From NCBI GenBank assembly GCA_946480925.1, contig CAMLLU010000040.1:1-50772 (forward strand): a DNA stretch of 50,772 nucleotides, given 5' to 3'. Numbering within the stretch: the first letter of the stretch is position 1; each line of letters starts with the position of its first letter. This document shows positions 1 to 7,076 of this stretch, piece by piece. A program made the position numbers and the translations under genes. This DNA is from an uncultured Rivibacter sp. (GTDB lineage Bacteria > Pseudomonadota > Gammaproteobacteria > Burkholderiales > Burkholderiaceae). The notes beneath the pieces were generated by a model that worked only from the letters and a program-made list of their open reading frames with translations, ran no database searches and was not told the DNA's origin.

Positions 1-862
1 GCTTGCCCTCGAAGGGGTCGCTCGGGTTGTGCATCTGCACCAGGTCTTCGAGGCGTTTTTGCGCCATGCCCAGCGCCTGTGGGTGGCTGAAGATGTAGAA
101 GCGCTCGTCGCGCATCGCGTCCACCACCATCTGGGCCACGTCGGCCGCGCTGAGCTTGCCGGAGGTGACGGCCTTGGCGCTCATGGCCTGGGCGATCAGC
201 TGGCTGGCAGTAGGCCTGTCGTCGCTGCGCTGGTCTTTCGGGCGATTGCGATGGCTTTCGTGGATGCCGGTGGGCACGAAATACGGGCACAGCACCGAGC
301 AGTGGATCTGCTCGGTGACGAGGCGCAGGTCCTGGTAGAGCGTTTCGGAAAGGCTCACCACCGCATGCTTGGTGACGTTGTAGACGCCCATGTTGGGCGC
401 GTTCAGCACGCCGGCCATCGACGCGGTGTTGGTGATGTGGCCGCGGTAGGCCGGGTCTGCCTTGGCGGCAGCCAGCATCATGGGCGTGAAGACGCGCACG
501 CCGTGGGCCACGCCCATGAGGTTGACACCCACCACCCACTCCCAGTCCTTGAGCGTGTGTTCCCAGATGAGCCCGCCAAAGCCGACGCCGGCGTTGTTGA
601 ACACGAAGTGCGGGGCGCCGAAGCGGTCCTTCGTGGCGGCGCCCAGCGCCTCGACCTCGGCGGCCTTGGAAATGTCGAGCTGGAACGGCAGCACGTCGAC
701 GCCCAGGGCGCGGATCTCGGTGGCGGCCGCCTCCAGCGCGTCAGCCTGCACGTCGGCCAGCACGATGTTCATGCCCTGGCGGGCCAGCAGGCGCGAGATT
801 TCGAGGCCGAAACCCGAGCCGGCACCGGTGACGACGGCCGTCTTTCCATTAAAGTTTTCCAT
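1..862 (-). CDS. SDR family NAD(P)-dependent oxidoreductase (3' end outside window)
   Basis: A short-chain dehydrogenase/reductase, cut by the left window edge after about 287 codons; the visible part already covers most of the usual SDR length. The Rossmann motif TGAGSGFG lies at residues 12-19, followed by an NNAG motif and the YNVTK catalytic Tyr/Lys pair, all as expected for a classical SDR. I chose the ATG at 862 because GGAGG stands 9 bases upstream on the minus strand. It is the last visible gene of a long minus-strand run, 37 bases after the GST gene. Its substrate cannot be read from sequence; the context suggests oxidation or reduction of a hydroxyl/keto group in acyl or alcohol catabolism. 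Confidence 0.85.
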   Translation of the reverse strand, partial: MENFNGKTAVVTGAGSGFGLEISRLLARQGMNIVLADVQADALEAAATEIRALGVDVLPFQLDISKAAEVEALGAATKDRFGAPHFVFNNAGVGFGGLIWEHTLKDWEWVVGVNLMGVAHGVRVFTPMMLAAAKADPAYRGHITNTASMAGVLNAPNMGVYNVTKHAVVSLSETLYQDLRLVTEQIHCSVLCPYFVPTGIHESHRNRPKDQRSDDRPTASQLIAQAMSAKAVTSGKLSAADVAQMVVDAMRDERFYIFSHPQALGMAQKRLEDLVQMHNPSDPFEGK

Positions 863-899
863 GAAGTGTTGCCTCCAAATATCTGTCAATCAACGAGAT

Positions 900-2099
900 T
901 CAGGCTTCGGCCTTCTTGACCTGGAAACCGATGCGCGGGAAATGCACCACCAGCGGGCCGGCGCGCTCGTCGGTGCGGCGCACGGCCACTTCGTCGCGTG
1001 TGAGGCCCACCAGCGTGCCGGCCACCGGGTCCATGCCGTAGTCGGTGGCGGCCACGGTGACGGCCTCGCCCCCATCGAAGCCCAGCCCAGGCTGCACCTC
1101 GACGGGCTCGTGCCGACCTTCAGCCGCCACGGCCATGGCCAGCGCCTCGATGCTCGTCAGCTTTTCGGCGCTGCCGTGGCCGATGGCCTGCATGCGCTCG
1201 AACCATGCGTTGAGCCGTGGGTACGGCTCGAGAACCACCGCCAGCGGCGGCGCGCGCCGCACGTACCACAGGCAGTGAAAGACCGAGAAGTCGGCGATGC
1301 ACGGCACGTCGGCCAGCAGAAAGCTTTGGCCACGGTCGAGCTGCTGTTCCAGCCAGCCCAGGTAGGTGACCAGCTGAGTGGCCGCGTCGTGCGGCAGCAG
1401 GCGGCGCATGCCGGCGGTGAACGTGGCACGGTCGGCCGCGAAGGCCTTGATGGCTTCAGGCGGCGCACCACCGAAGATGTGCGGCAGGCCGGCCGGCTGC
1501 ATGGTGTAGGGCACGGCCGTCCAGAACAGCGTGCTGTCGGCCCAGGCGGCGAGCGTGTGAGCCATGGGCCCCGCAGCCGCAGGGAACAGCGATGGCTCGG
1601 GTTGCAGGCGTTCCAGCACGCGGGCGATCAGCGCGGTGTCGCAGTAGATGTCGGCGCCGATCTGCAGGAACGGCGTCTTGCGGTAGCCGCCGGTGAGCGC
1701 CACCACGTCGGGCTTGGGCGCAATGACGGGCACCGTCACGGTCTTGTAAGCCAACCCCTTGTAGCCCAGCATGAGCCGCGCCTTCTCGCTGAACGGCGAG
1801 CTGGCGTATTGATGCAGGATGACGACACCCCGCTCGCCGGGTACGGCGATCGACCCTCCGGGAGGGTCGGGCCTTGCTTGGGGCGGCCCGGCGCGGTGGC
1901 CCGGGGGGATGACGACACCCCGCTCGCCGGGTACGGCGATCGACCCTCCGTGAGGGTCGGGCCTTGCTTGGGGCGGCCCGGCGCGGCGGCCCGGGGGGAT
2001 GACGACACCCCGCTCGCCGGGTGCGGCGATCGACCCTCCGTGAGGGTCGGGCCTTGCTTGGGGCGGCCCGGCGCGGCGGCCCGTGGCTTCGTGTGTCAT
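900..2099 (-). CDS. Glutathione S-transferase family protein with a repeat-derived N-terminus
   Basis: The protein is 399 residues long. From about residue 94 it is a normal GST: an N-terminal thioredoxin-fold segment with ASSPFSEKARLML and a helical C-terminal domain, plus the roughly 90-residue tail seen in long members of this GST group. The preceding ~90 residues are three copies of a 30-residue unit (GRRAGPPQARPDP...GERGVVIP) encoded by a 90-bp tandem DNA repeat. No ATG, GTG or TTG occurs in frame between the repeats and the GST domain, so translation must begin at the ATG at 2099, which overlaps the stop of the aidB-like gene (ATGA). Either the repeats are translated or the gene is damaged. 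GST family members conjugate glutathione or act as thiol-dependent reductases or isomerases; the substrate is unknown. Confidence 0.75.
   Translation of the reverse strand: MTHEATGRRAGPPQARPDPHGGSIAAPGERGVVIPPGRRAGPPQARPDPHGGSIAVPGERGVVIPPGHRAGPPQARPDPPGGSIAVPGERGVVILHQYASSPFSEKARLMLGYKGLAYKTVTVPVIAPKPDVVALTGGYRKTPFLQIGADIYCDTALIARVLERLQPEPSLFPAAAGPMAHTLAAWADSTLFWTAVPYTMQPAGLPHIFGGAPPEAIKAFAADRATFTAGMRRLLPHDAATQLVTYLGWLEQQLDRGQSFLLADVPCIADFSVFHCLWYVRRAPPLAVVLEPYPRLNAWFERMQAIGHGSAEKLTSIEALAMAVAAEGRHEPVEVQPGLGFDGGEAVTVAATDYGMDPVAGTLVGLTRDEVAVRRTDERAGPLVVHFPRIGFQVKKAEA
1817..2083. repeat. Tandem repeat, 90-bp unit, about 2.9 copies, inside the GST gene
   Basis: The units begin at 1821, 1911 and 2001; the third ends at 2083, and GGAT at 1817-1820 matches the unit's end. 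Copies differ by only a few substitutions. Each unit contains an inverted repeat, perfect in copy 1 (CGACCCTCC at 1851-1859 against GGAGGGTCG at 1861-1869). The period is divisible by three, so the reading frame is kept. The composition and internal hairpin resemble dispersed palindromic repeats rather than coding sequence. Confidence 0.95.
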
Positions 2100-3745
2100 T
2101 GCGGCATCGCGCGGTTGATGATGGTGTCGAAGTCCACGCCCGCCGGCAGCGTGCCGAAGGACTGCCCCCAGTCGCCGGCCAGGCGCGAGCGGCAGAAGAC
2201 GTCGAACACGGCGGGCGGCGCATGCTGTGCCAGCAGCGCCCCCTGCACGGCCAGTGCCACGTCTTGCGCAAGGCGCCGCGCATCGCATTCCTCGCTGAAG
2301 TCTTCGATGCGTTCCGGCAGGCTCACCACGAAGCGCTCGAAGGCCGAGTGCTGGCCGCGCGCAGGCAGCAACTCATGGTGCAGCGCCGCGGCCACGTCAG
2401 GCCCGCGCTTCAGGGCACGCAGAAGGTCGAGCGCCATGATGTTGCCGGCCCCTTCCCAGATGGAATTGAGCGGCATTTCGCGGTATACGCGGGCCATCAC
2501 GCCTTCGCCGCCCTCTTCCACGTAGCCATTGCCGCCCAGGCATTCCATGGCTTCCTGCGCGAAGTGGCTGCCGCGCTTGCACACCCAGAACTTGGCCACC
2601 GGCGTGAGCAGGCGCCGCATGTGGGCTTCGTGAGGGTCGTCCGGCTTGTCGTAGGCGCGTGCCAGGCGCAGGCTCAAGGCCGTGGCGGCTTCGCTTTCGA
2701 TGGCGAGGTCGGCCAGCACGTTGCGCATGAGCGGCTGCTCGATCAGGCGCTTGCCGAAGGCTGCGCGCTGCGCGGTGTGGTTGAGCGCCAGCGACAACGC
2801 CTGGCGCATCAGCCCGCTGGTGCCCAGCGCGCAGTCGAGCCGCGTGAGCGTGCCCATTTCCAGGATCTGCGGCACGCCTCGGCCTTCTTCGCCCACCAGC
2901 CAGGCCTGGGCCCCCAGGAACTCGACCTCCGAGCTCGCATTGGCCTTGTTGCCCAGCTTGTCTTTCAGGCGCTGGATGCGCAGCGTGTTCACCGTGCCGT
3001 CGGGCAGCACGCGCGGCAGAAAGAAGCACGACAAGCCGGCCGGCGCCTGCGCCAGCACGAGGAAGGCGTCGCACATCGGCGCCGAGAAGAACCACTTGTG
3101 CCCGACCAGGCTGTAGCGGCGCCCCCATGGCGTGTCTTCCTCGAAAGTGGCCTGCGTGGTATTGGCCCGCACGTCGGAGCCGCCCTGCTTCTCGGTCATG
3201 CCCATGCCCATGGTCACCGCGGTCTTGTCGGTGAAGGCCGCGAGGCGGGAGTCGTAGGCGGTGGCCGCGAGCTTGGGGAACCACGCATCGAATACGGGCT
3301 TGTTGGCACGCAAGGCCGGCGTGACCGCATAGGTCATCGAGATGGGGCACAGCACCGAGGGCTCCAGCTCGGTGAACAGCATGAACCCCGCGGCACGCAG
3401 CACGTGGGCATAGGGGCCACCCGTCCACGGCGTGCCGTGCAGGCCGGCGCCCACGGCCGCACCCATCAACGCGTGGTAGCTGGGGTGGAACTCGACCTGG
3501 TCCACGCGCCGGCCGAAGCGGTCGTGGCTGTGCAGCTGCGGCGTGAACACGTTGGCCAGCCGCGCGTGCTCCTGCATTTCGGCCGTGCCGATCAATGCGC
3601 CCAGGCGCTCCAGCGGCGCGGTGTCGAGTTCCGGCGCGTTGAAGGCGATCGCATCGCGCAGCGGCCGGTGGGTGGCAAACAGGTTGTAGCCGGAGAGCGG
3701 CGCCGGCTGGTTGAAGACCTCGTGGGTCTGCGCAAGCGGGTTCAT
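2096..3745 (-). CDS. aidB: AidB-like acyl-CoA dehydrogenase family protein
   Basis: A 549-residue flavoprotein of the acyl-CoA dehydrogenase superfamily, very close in length and motifs to E. coli AidB (541 residues). Shared stretches include HEVFNQPAPL near the N-terminus, GMGMTEKQGGSDVR, VGHKWFFSAPM, GLSCFFLPRVLPDG, RLKDKLGNKANAS and REMPLNSIWEGAGNIM. E. coli AidB binds FAD and DNA, is induced by alkylation and has weak isovaleryl-CoA dehydrogenase activity. Here the gene sits inside a beta-oxidation run, overlapping elaA upstream and the GST downstream by ATGA junctions, so a catabolic role is as plausible as a DNA-protection role. The ATG at 3745 matches the AidB N-terminus. Confidence 0.85.
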   Translation of the reverse strand: MNPLAQTHEVFNQPAPLSGYNLFATHRPLRDAIAFNAPELDTAPLERLGALIGTAEMQEHARLANVFTPQLHSHDRFGRRVDQVEFHPSYHALMGAAVGAGLHGTPWTGGPYAHVLRAAGFMLFTELEPSVLCPISMTYAVTPALRANKPVFDAWFPKLAATAYDSRLAAFTDKTAVTMGMGMTEKQGGSDVRANTTQATFEEDTPWGRRYSLVGHKWFFSAPMCDAFLVLAQAPAGLSCFFLPRVLPDGTVNTLRIQRLKDKLGNKANASSEVEFLGAQAWLVGEEGRGVPQILEMGTLTRLDCALGTSGLMRQALSLALNHTAQRAAFGKRLIEQPLMRNVLADLAIESEAATALSLRLARAYDKPDDPHEAHMRRLLTPVAKFWVCKRGSHFAQEAMECLGGNGYVEEGGEGVMARVYREMPLNSIWEGAGNIMALDLLRALKRGPDVAAALHHELLPARGQHSAFERFVVSLPERIEDFSEECDARRLAQDVALAVQGALLAQHAPPAVFDVFCRSRLAGDWGQSFGTLPAGVDFDTIINRAMPQ

Positions 3746-4188
3746 GGTCGCCTCCACATCTCGATGTGCGGAATCTCGTCTTCGAGATATTCCTCGCCCA
3801 CGCTCTGGAAGCCAAGCGATCCGTAGAAACGTTGCAAATGGGCTTGCGCGCTGATGCGGATGCCGCGGCCGGGCCAGGCCTCGATGCAACGGGCCACGCC
3901 CTCCTGCATCAAGGCGCGGCCGACGCCGGTGCCACGACTTTCGGCGTCGGTGACGACGCGGCCGATCGACGGCTCGTCGTACTTGAGCCCCGGGTCCACC
4001 ACGCGCAGGTAGGCGCGCAGCGTGCCGGCTTCGTCGCGCCCCAGCAGATGCCACGACACCTGGTCCAGCCCGTCGAGGTCAAGGTACGGCCCCTGTTCGA
4101 GGATGAACACCTTGGCGCGCAGCTGCAGCGCGTCGTACAAGCCCTGGACGCCCAGCTCCTCGAAGCGCGTCCAGGTCCAGTGGAGCAT
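3742..4188 (-). CDS. elaA: ElaA-type GNAT family N-acetyltransferase
   Basis: A 148-residue GNAT protein resembling E. coli ElaA throughout: LYDALQLRAKVFILEQGPY near the start, the acetyl-CoA loop region GRVVTDAESRGTGVGRALM in the middle and AQAHLQRFYGSLGF toward the end. The family transfers an acetyl group from acetyl-CoA; its physiological substrate is not established. The ATG at 4188 is preceded directly by an in-frame GTG at 4191, which is the alternative start. The stop overlaps the aidB-like start (ATGA), and the gene begins about 15 bases after the CurA-like gene, so it is co-transcribed with its neighbours. Confidence 0.85.
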   Translation of the reverse strand: MLHWTWTRFEELGVQGLYDALQLRAKVFILEQGPYLDLDGLDQVSWHLLGRDEAGTLRAYLRVVDPGLKYDEPSIGRVVTDAESRGTGVGRALMQEGVARCIEAWPGRGIRISAQAHLQRFYGSLGFQSVGEEYLEDEIPHIEMWRRP

Positions 4189-4203
4189 CACGTCGCGCGG
4201 CGC

Positions 4204-5223
4204 TCAGGCCAGCTTGACGAGCTGCTTGCCGAAGTTCTTGCCCTTGAGCAGGCCGAGGAAGGCTTCAGGCGCGCTCTCGATGCCCTCGGCGATCGTCTCG
4301 CGGTACTTGAGCTTGCCCGTGGCCACCAGCGTGCCCAGCTCCTTCAGCGCCTCGGGCCACGCTTCCATGTGCTCGCTGACGATGAAGCCCTCGATCTTCA
4401 GGCGGCTCACGAGGATGAGCTGCGGCGCAGCCATGGGGATCGGCTCGCCGTTGTAGCCCGAGATCATTCCGCACATCGCGATGCGGCCGAACGGGTTCAT
4501 GCGCGACATCACCGCGTCGAGGATCATGCCGCCCACGTTCTCGAAGTAGCCGTCGATGCCCTTGGGGCAGGCTTCCTTCAGCGCAGCGTTGAGCGACTTC
4601 ACGTCCTTGTGCTGCTTGTAGTCGATGCAGGCGTCGAAGCCCAGTTCCTCGACGACGTACCTGCACTTGTCGGGCCCGCCGGCAATGCCCACGGCGCGGC
4701 AGCCGCGAGCCTTGGCCAGCTGCCCCACGGCACCGCCCACCGCGCCGCTGGCGGCACTCACCACCACGGTTTCACCGGGCTTCGGGTCGATGATCTTGAC
4801 GAGCCCATACCAGCCGGTGACGCCCGGCATGCCCACGGCGCCCAGGTAGGCCGACAGCGGCACGTGCGTGGTGTCCACCTTCTGCAGCACGCCGCGCTGG
4901 TTCGCATCGACCAGCTGGTACTGCTGCCAGCCGCCCATGCCCACCACCTTGTCGCCCGCCTTGAAGTGGCTGTTCTTCGACTCGACCACCTCGCCCACGG
5001 TGCCGCCGATCATCACCTCGTTGAGCGGCTGCGGTACGGCGTAGCTCTTGCCCTCGTTCATGCGGCCGCGCATGTAGGGGTCGAGCGAGAGGAACTGGTT
5101 GCGCACCAGCACCTGGCCTTCGGCCAGGGCGGGGATGGGCTGTTCGACGAGCTTGAAGTTGTCGACGGTGGGTTCGCCTTGCGGGCGTGAAACGAGCAGG
5201 ATCTGTTTGTTGATGGTGGTCAT
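4204..5223 (-). CDS. curA: NADP-dependent oxidoreductase, CurA/YncB-like (zinc-independent MDR)
   Basis: 339 residues, the usual length of the leukotriene B4 dehydrogenase/CurA group of medium-chain reductases. Features include LSLDPYMRGRMN near residue 50, the nucleotide-binding AASGAVGGAVGQLAK and the family stretch GYFENVGG. Zinc ligands are absent, as is usual for this group. Family members reduce the C=C bond of alpha,beta-unsaturated carbonyls with NADPH, which would suit handling of enone or enoyl by-products of the pathway encoded around it. The ATG at 5223 has GGGAGA upstream. A reading frame stays open further upstream, but that part does not resemble the family. Confidence 0.85.
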   Translation of the reverse strand: MTTINKQILLVSRPQGEPTVDNFKLVEQPIPALAEGQVLVRNQFLSLDPYMRGRMNEGKSYAVPQPLNEVMIGGTVGEVVESKNSHFKAGDKVVGMGGWQQYQLVDANQRGVLQKVDTTHVPLSAYLGAVGMPGVTGWYGLVKIIDPKPGETVVVSAASGAVGGAVGQLAKARGCRAVGIAGGPDKCRYVVEELGFDACIDYKQHKDVKSLNAALKEACPKGIDGYFENVGGMILDAVMSRMNPFGRIAMCGMISGYNGEPIPMAAPQLILVSRLKIEGFIVSEHMEAWPEALKELGTLVATGKLKYRETIAEGIESAPEAFLGLLKGKNFGKQLVKLA

Positions 5224-5257
5224 GGTGTCTCCCAAGGAGGGGGTTTTCAGTCGGAAC

Positions 5258-5725
5258 TCAGTCGGAACCGGAGCCGTTGAGGGGCGTGCCCTCACGGTGC
5301 TGCAGGGGTTTGATGCTGCGCTTTTCGCCCGGCAGCGCGCGCAGGTACTTGAAGGTGCCGGTGGCGTGGGCGCACAGCTGGTCGCCCTCGTTGAAGATCG
5401 AGCCTTCGCAAAAGGCCAGCGTGGCGGTGCGGTGCAGCAGCTTGCCCACCGCACGCAGGCGGCCTTCGCCGGGCAGCATGAAGCTGGTCTTCATCTCGAT
5501 GGTCACGACGCCGGGGCCGAAGTTCGGCTGGTCGCTGTGGATGCTGCGTGCCGCATGCGCCATCGCCACGTCGAGCAGCGTCATGCTCACGCCGCCGTGC
5601 GCCACCTTGAAGGAGTTGAAGTGCGTGTCGGTGAGAGCGAGCTGCAGCTCGGCTTCACCATCGCCCATGCGGGCGAGTTCGAAGCCCAGCGCTTCGACGA
5701 ACGGAATGTGAACGGGAAACTGCAT
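5258..5725 (-). CDS. PaaI family hotdog-fold thioesterase
   Basis: 155 residues with the hotdog-fold signature: HFNSFKVAHGGVSMTLLDVAMA holds the conserved HGG and acidic residue of the PaaI/4HBT thioesterases, followed by VTIEMKTSFMLPGEG and a Gly-rich strand. These enzymes hydrolyse acyl-CoA or aryl-CoA thioesters; in catabolic operons they commonly recycle CoA from dead-end intermediates. The ATG at 5725 starts the MQFPVHIPF sequence and lies 13 bases after the preceding SDR stop. The SDR-thioesterase-CurA order implies one transcript. Confidence 0.85.
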   Translation of the reverse strand: MQFPVHIPFVEALGFELARMGDGEAELQLALTDTHFNSFKVAHGGVSMTLLDVAMAHAARSIHSDQPNFGPGVVTIEMKTSFMLPGEGRLRAVGKLLHRTATLAFCEGSIFNEGDQLCAHATGTFKYLRALPGEKRSIKPLQHREGTPLNGSGSD

Positions 5726-5738
5726 GGTCGCGCAGGCG

Positions 5739-6527
5739 TCAGGCGCCGTGGACGGCACTGACGCCGCCGTCGACCGCAAGGATCTGCCCGGTGATGTGCT
5801 TGCCGGCGTCGGAGGCGAACAGCAGCGCGGCGCCCTTCAGGTCTTCGTCGTCGCCGATGCGGCGCAGCGGCGCGTGCTGGGCCAGCGTGTCGGCGCCCAC
5901 GCGCTCGAGCGTGCCGCGCGTCATCTTGCTCGGAAAGAAACCCGGCGCAATGGCGTTGACGGTGATGCCGTGCTTGCCCCATTCGCCTGCCAGCGCCCGC
6001 GTGAAGTTCACCGCGGCGCCCTTGCTCGTGTGATAGGCGATGGCGCTGAGCACCGAAGAGCCCGCCAGCCCCGCGATGGACGCCACGTTGATGACGCGCC
6101 CGTGCCGCCGCGGGATCATGCTCAGCCGGCCGACCGCCTGGCTCAGCAGGAACATGCTGCGGATGTTGAGGTTCATCACCTTGTCCCAGGCTTCGAGCGG
6201 GTGCTCTTCGGCCGGGGCGCCCCAGGTGGCGCCGGCGTTGTTGACCAGGATGTCCACCTGGCCCAGGCGCTCCATCGCCTCGGTGGCGATGCGCTGGATG
6301 TCGCTCTCGGAGCTGGCGTCGGCTGCGATCCAGCGGGTGTCGATGCCCTTGGCCTGCAGGTGCGCGGCGGACTCTTCGAGATCGGCCGCCTTGCGCGAGG
6401 TGAGCAGGATCTTCGCGCCGGCCTCACCCAGGCTTTCGGCGATCTGAAGGCCCAGGCCGCGCGAGCCGCCGGTCACGAGGGCGGTACGGCCGCTGAGGTC
6501 GAACAAGGCTTGCACACTGCGGGTCAT
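5739..6527 (-). CDS. SDR family oxidoreductase
   Basis: A complete classical SDR of 262 residues. Visible elements are the cofactor motif TGGSRGLG (19-26), NNAG (96-99) and the catalytic triad Ser150, Tyr165 and Lys169 (YHTSK). Overall it resembles gluconate-5-dehydrogenase and 3-oxoacyl reductase groups, but the substrate cannot be assigned. Arg at 23 within the glycine motif favours NADP(H). GGAG precedes the ATG at 6527. It lies 21 bases after the Dabb gene in the same operon, suggesting a hydroxyacyl or ketoacyl intermediate. Confidence 0.88.
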   Translation of the reverse strand: MTRSVQALFDLSGRTALVTGGSRGLGLQIAESLGEAGAKILLTSRKAADLEESAAHLQAKGIDTRWIAADASSESDIQRIATEAMERLGQVDILVNNAGATWGAPAEEHPLEAWDKVMNLNIRSMFLLSQAVGRLSMIPRRHGRVINVASIAGLAGSSVLSAIAYHTSKGAAVNFTRALAGEWGKHGITVNAIAPGFFPSKMTRGTLERVGADTLAQHAPLRRIGDDEDLKGAALLFASDAGKHITGQILAVDGGVSAVHGA

Positions 6528-6548
6528 GCTGTTGGCTCCGTTTGAAAT

Positions 6549-6839
6549 TCAGGCAGTGGCCGTCTCGTAGTCGAGCACCGCGCGGGTTTCCCGCAGCGGC
6601 CCCAGCTCGGCACTCACGGCCTTGTGGTGCGGGTGGTTCTGGTACGCGTCGAGCGCGGCGCGATCGGTGAAGGTGGAGACCAGCACCACGTCGGCATTGG
6701 CTTCCAGGCCTTCGCGGCGAATGCCGACGTCGAACTCGACGATGCCGGGGACGATGGCCTTGCAACCGTCGAGCAGGGCCTTGAAGCGCGGCGCATCGTC
6801 GGCACGCTTGAGCTTCCAGATGACGACGTGGCGGATCAT
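6549..6839 (-). CDS. Dabb (stress-responsive A/B barrel) domain protein
   Basis: 96 residues forming a single Dabb ferredoxin-like domain: MIRHVVIWKLK at the start, a central VLVSTFTDRAALDAYQNHPHHK and a short C-terminal strand. Dabb proteins are dimeric and include small enzymes and proteins of unknown role in aromatic or polyketide metabolism. Nothing in the sequence fixes a reaction. The start codon overlaps the stop of the upstream small membrane protein gene (ATGA), so the two are translationally linked. Confidence 0.8.
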   Translation of the reverse strand: MIRHVVIWKLKRADDAPRFKALLDGCKAIVPGIVEFDVGIRREGLEANADVVLVSTFTDRAALDAYQNHPHHKAVSAELGPLRETRAVLDYETATA

Positions 6840-7048
6840 GGCTTGACCTTTCCGTCGCCGGCGTCGTCGCCCATGCGGGAGCGCACGTAGATCAGCACCA
6901 CGCCCACGACGGCCGCCACGCCACCGGCGGTGGTGATCAGCGCGCCGAACGCACCGTCTTGCCGCATGACGAAGATGCCCAGGCTCACCGCCAGCAAGCC
7001 GCCATAGATCAGCACCCAGACCCAGGTTTCGACTGTCGAAGCTTTCAT
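6836..7048 (-). CDS. Small membrane protein, two predicted TM helices, unknown function
   Basis: 70 residues starting MKASTVETWVW at the ATG at 7048. Two hydrophobic segments, about 8-28 and 36-54, are separated by the short polar turn MRQDGAF, and the polar tail ends DDAGDGKVKP. I do not recognise a family. It lies between the acyl-CoA dehydrogenase (28 bases upstream) and the Dabb gene (4-base overlap) on the same strand, so it is probably co-expressed and may anchor or accompany an operon enzyme. That role is inference only. Confidence 0.65.
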   Translation of the reverse strand: MKASTVETWVWVLIYGGLLAVSLGIFVMRQDGAFGALITTAGGVAAVVGVVLIYVRSRMGDDAGDGKVKP

Positions 7049-7076
7049 GAATGGTTCGCTCTGCCTGTGTTGAACA

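Noticed and set aside
1817..2083. Direct repeats as a CRISPR array
   Set aside because: The 90-bp units are contiguous with no unique spacers and no cas genes are nearby, so this is a tandem repeat.
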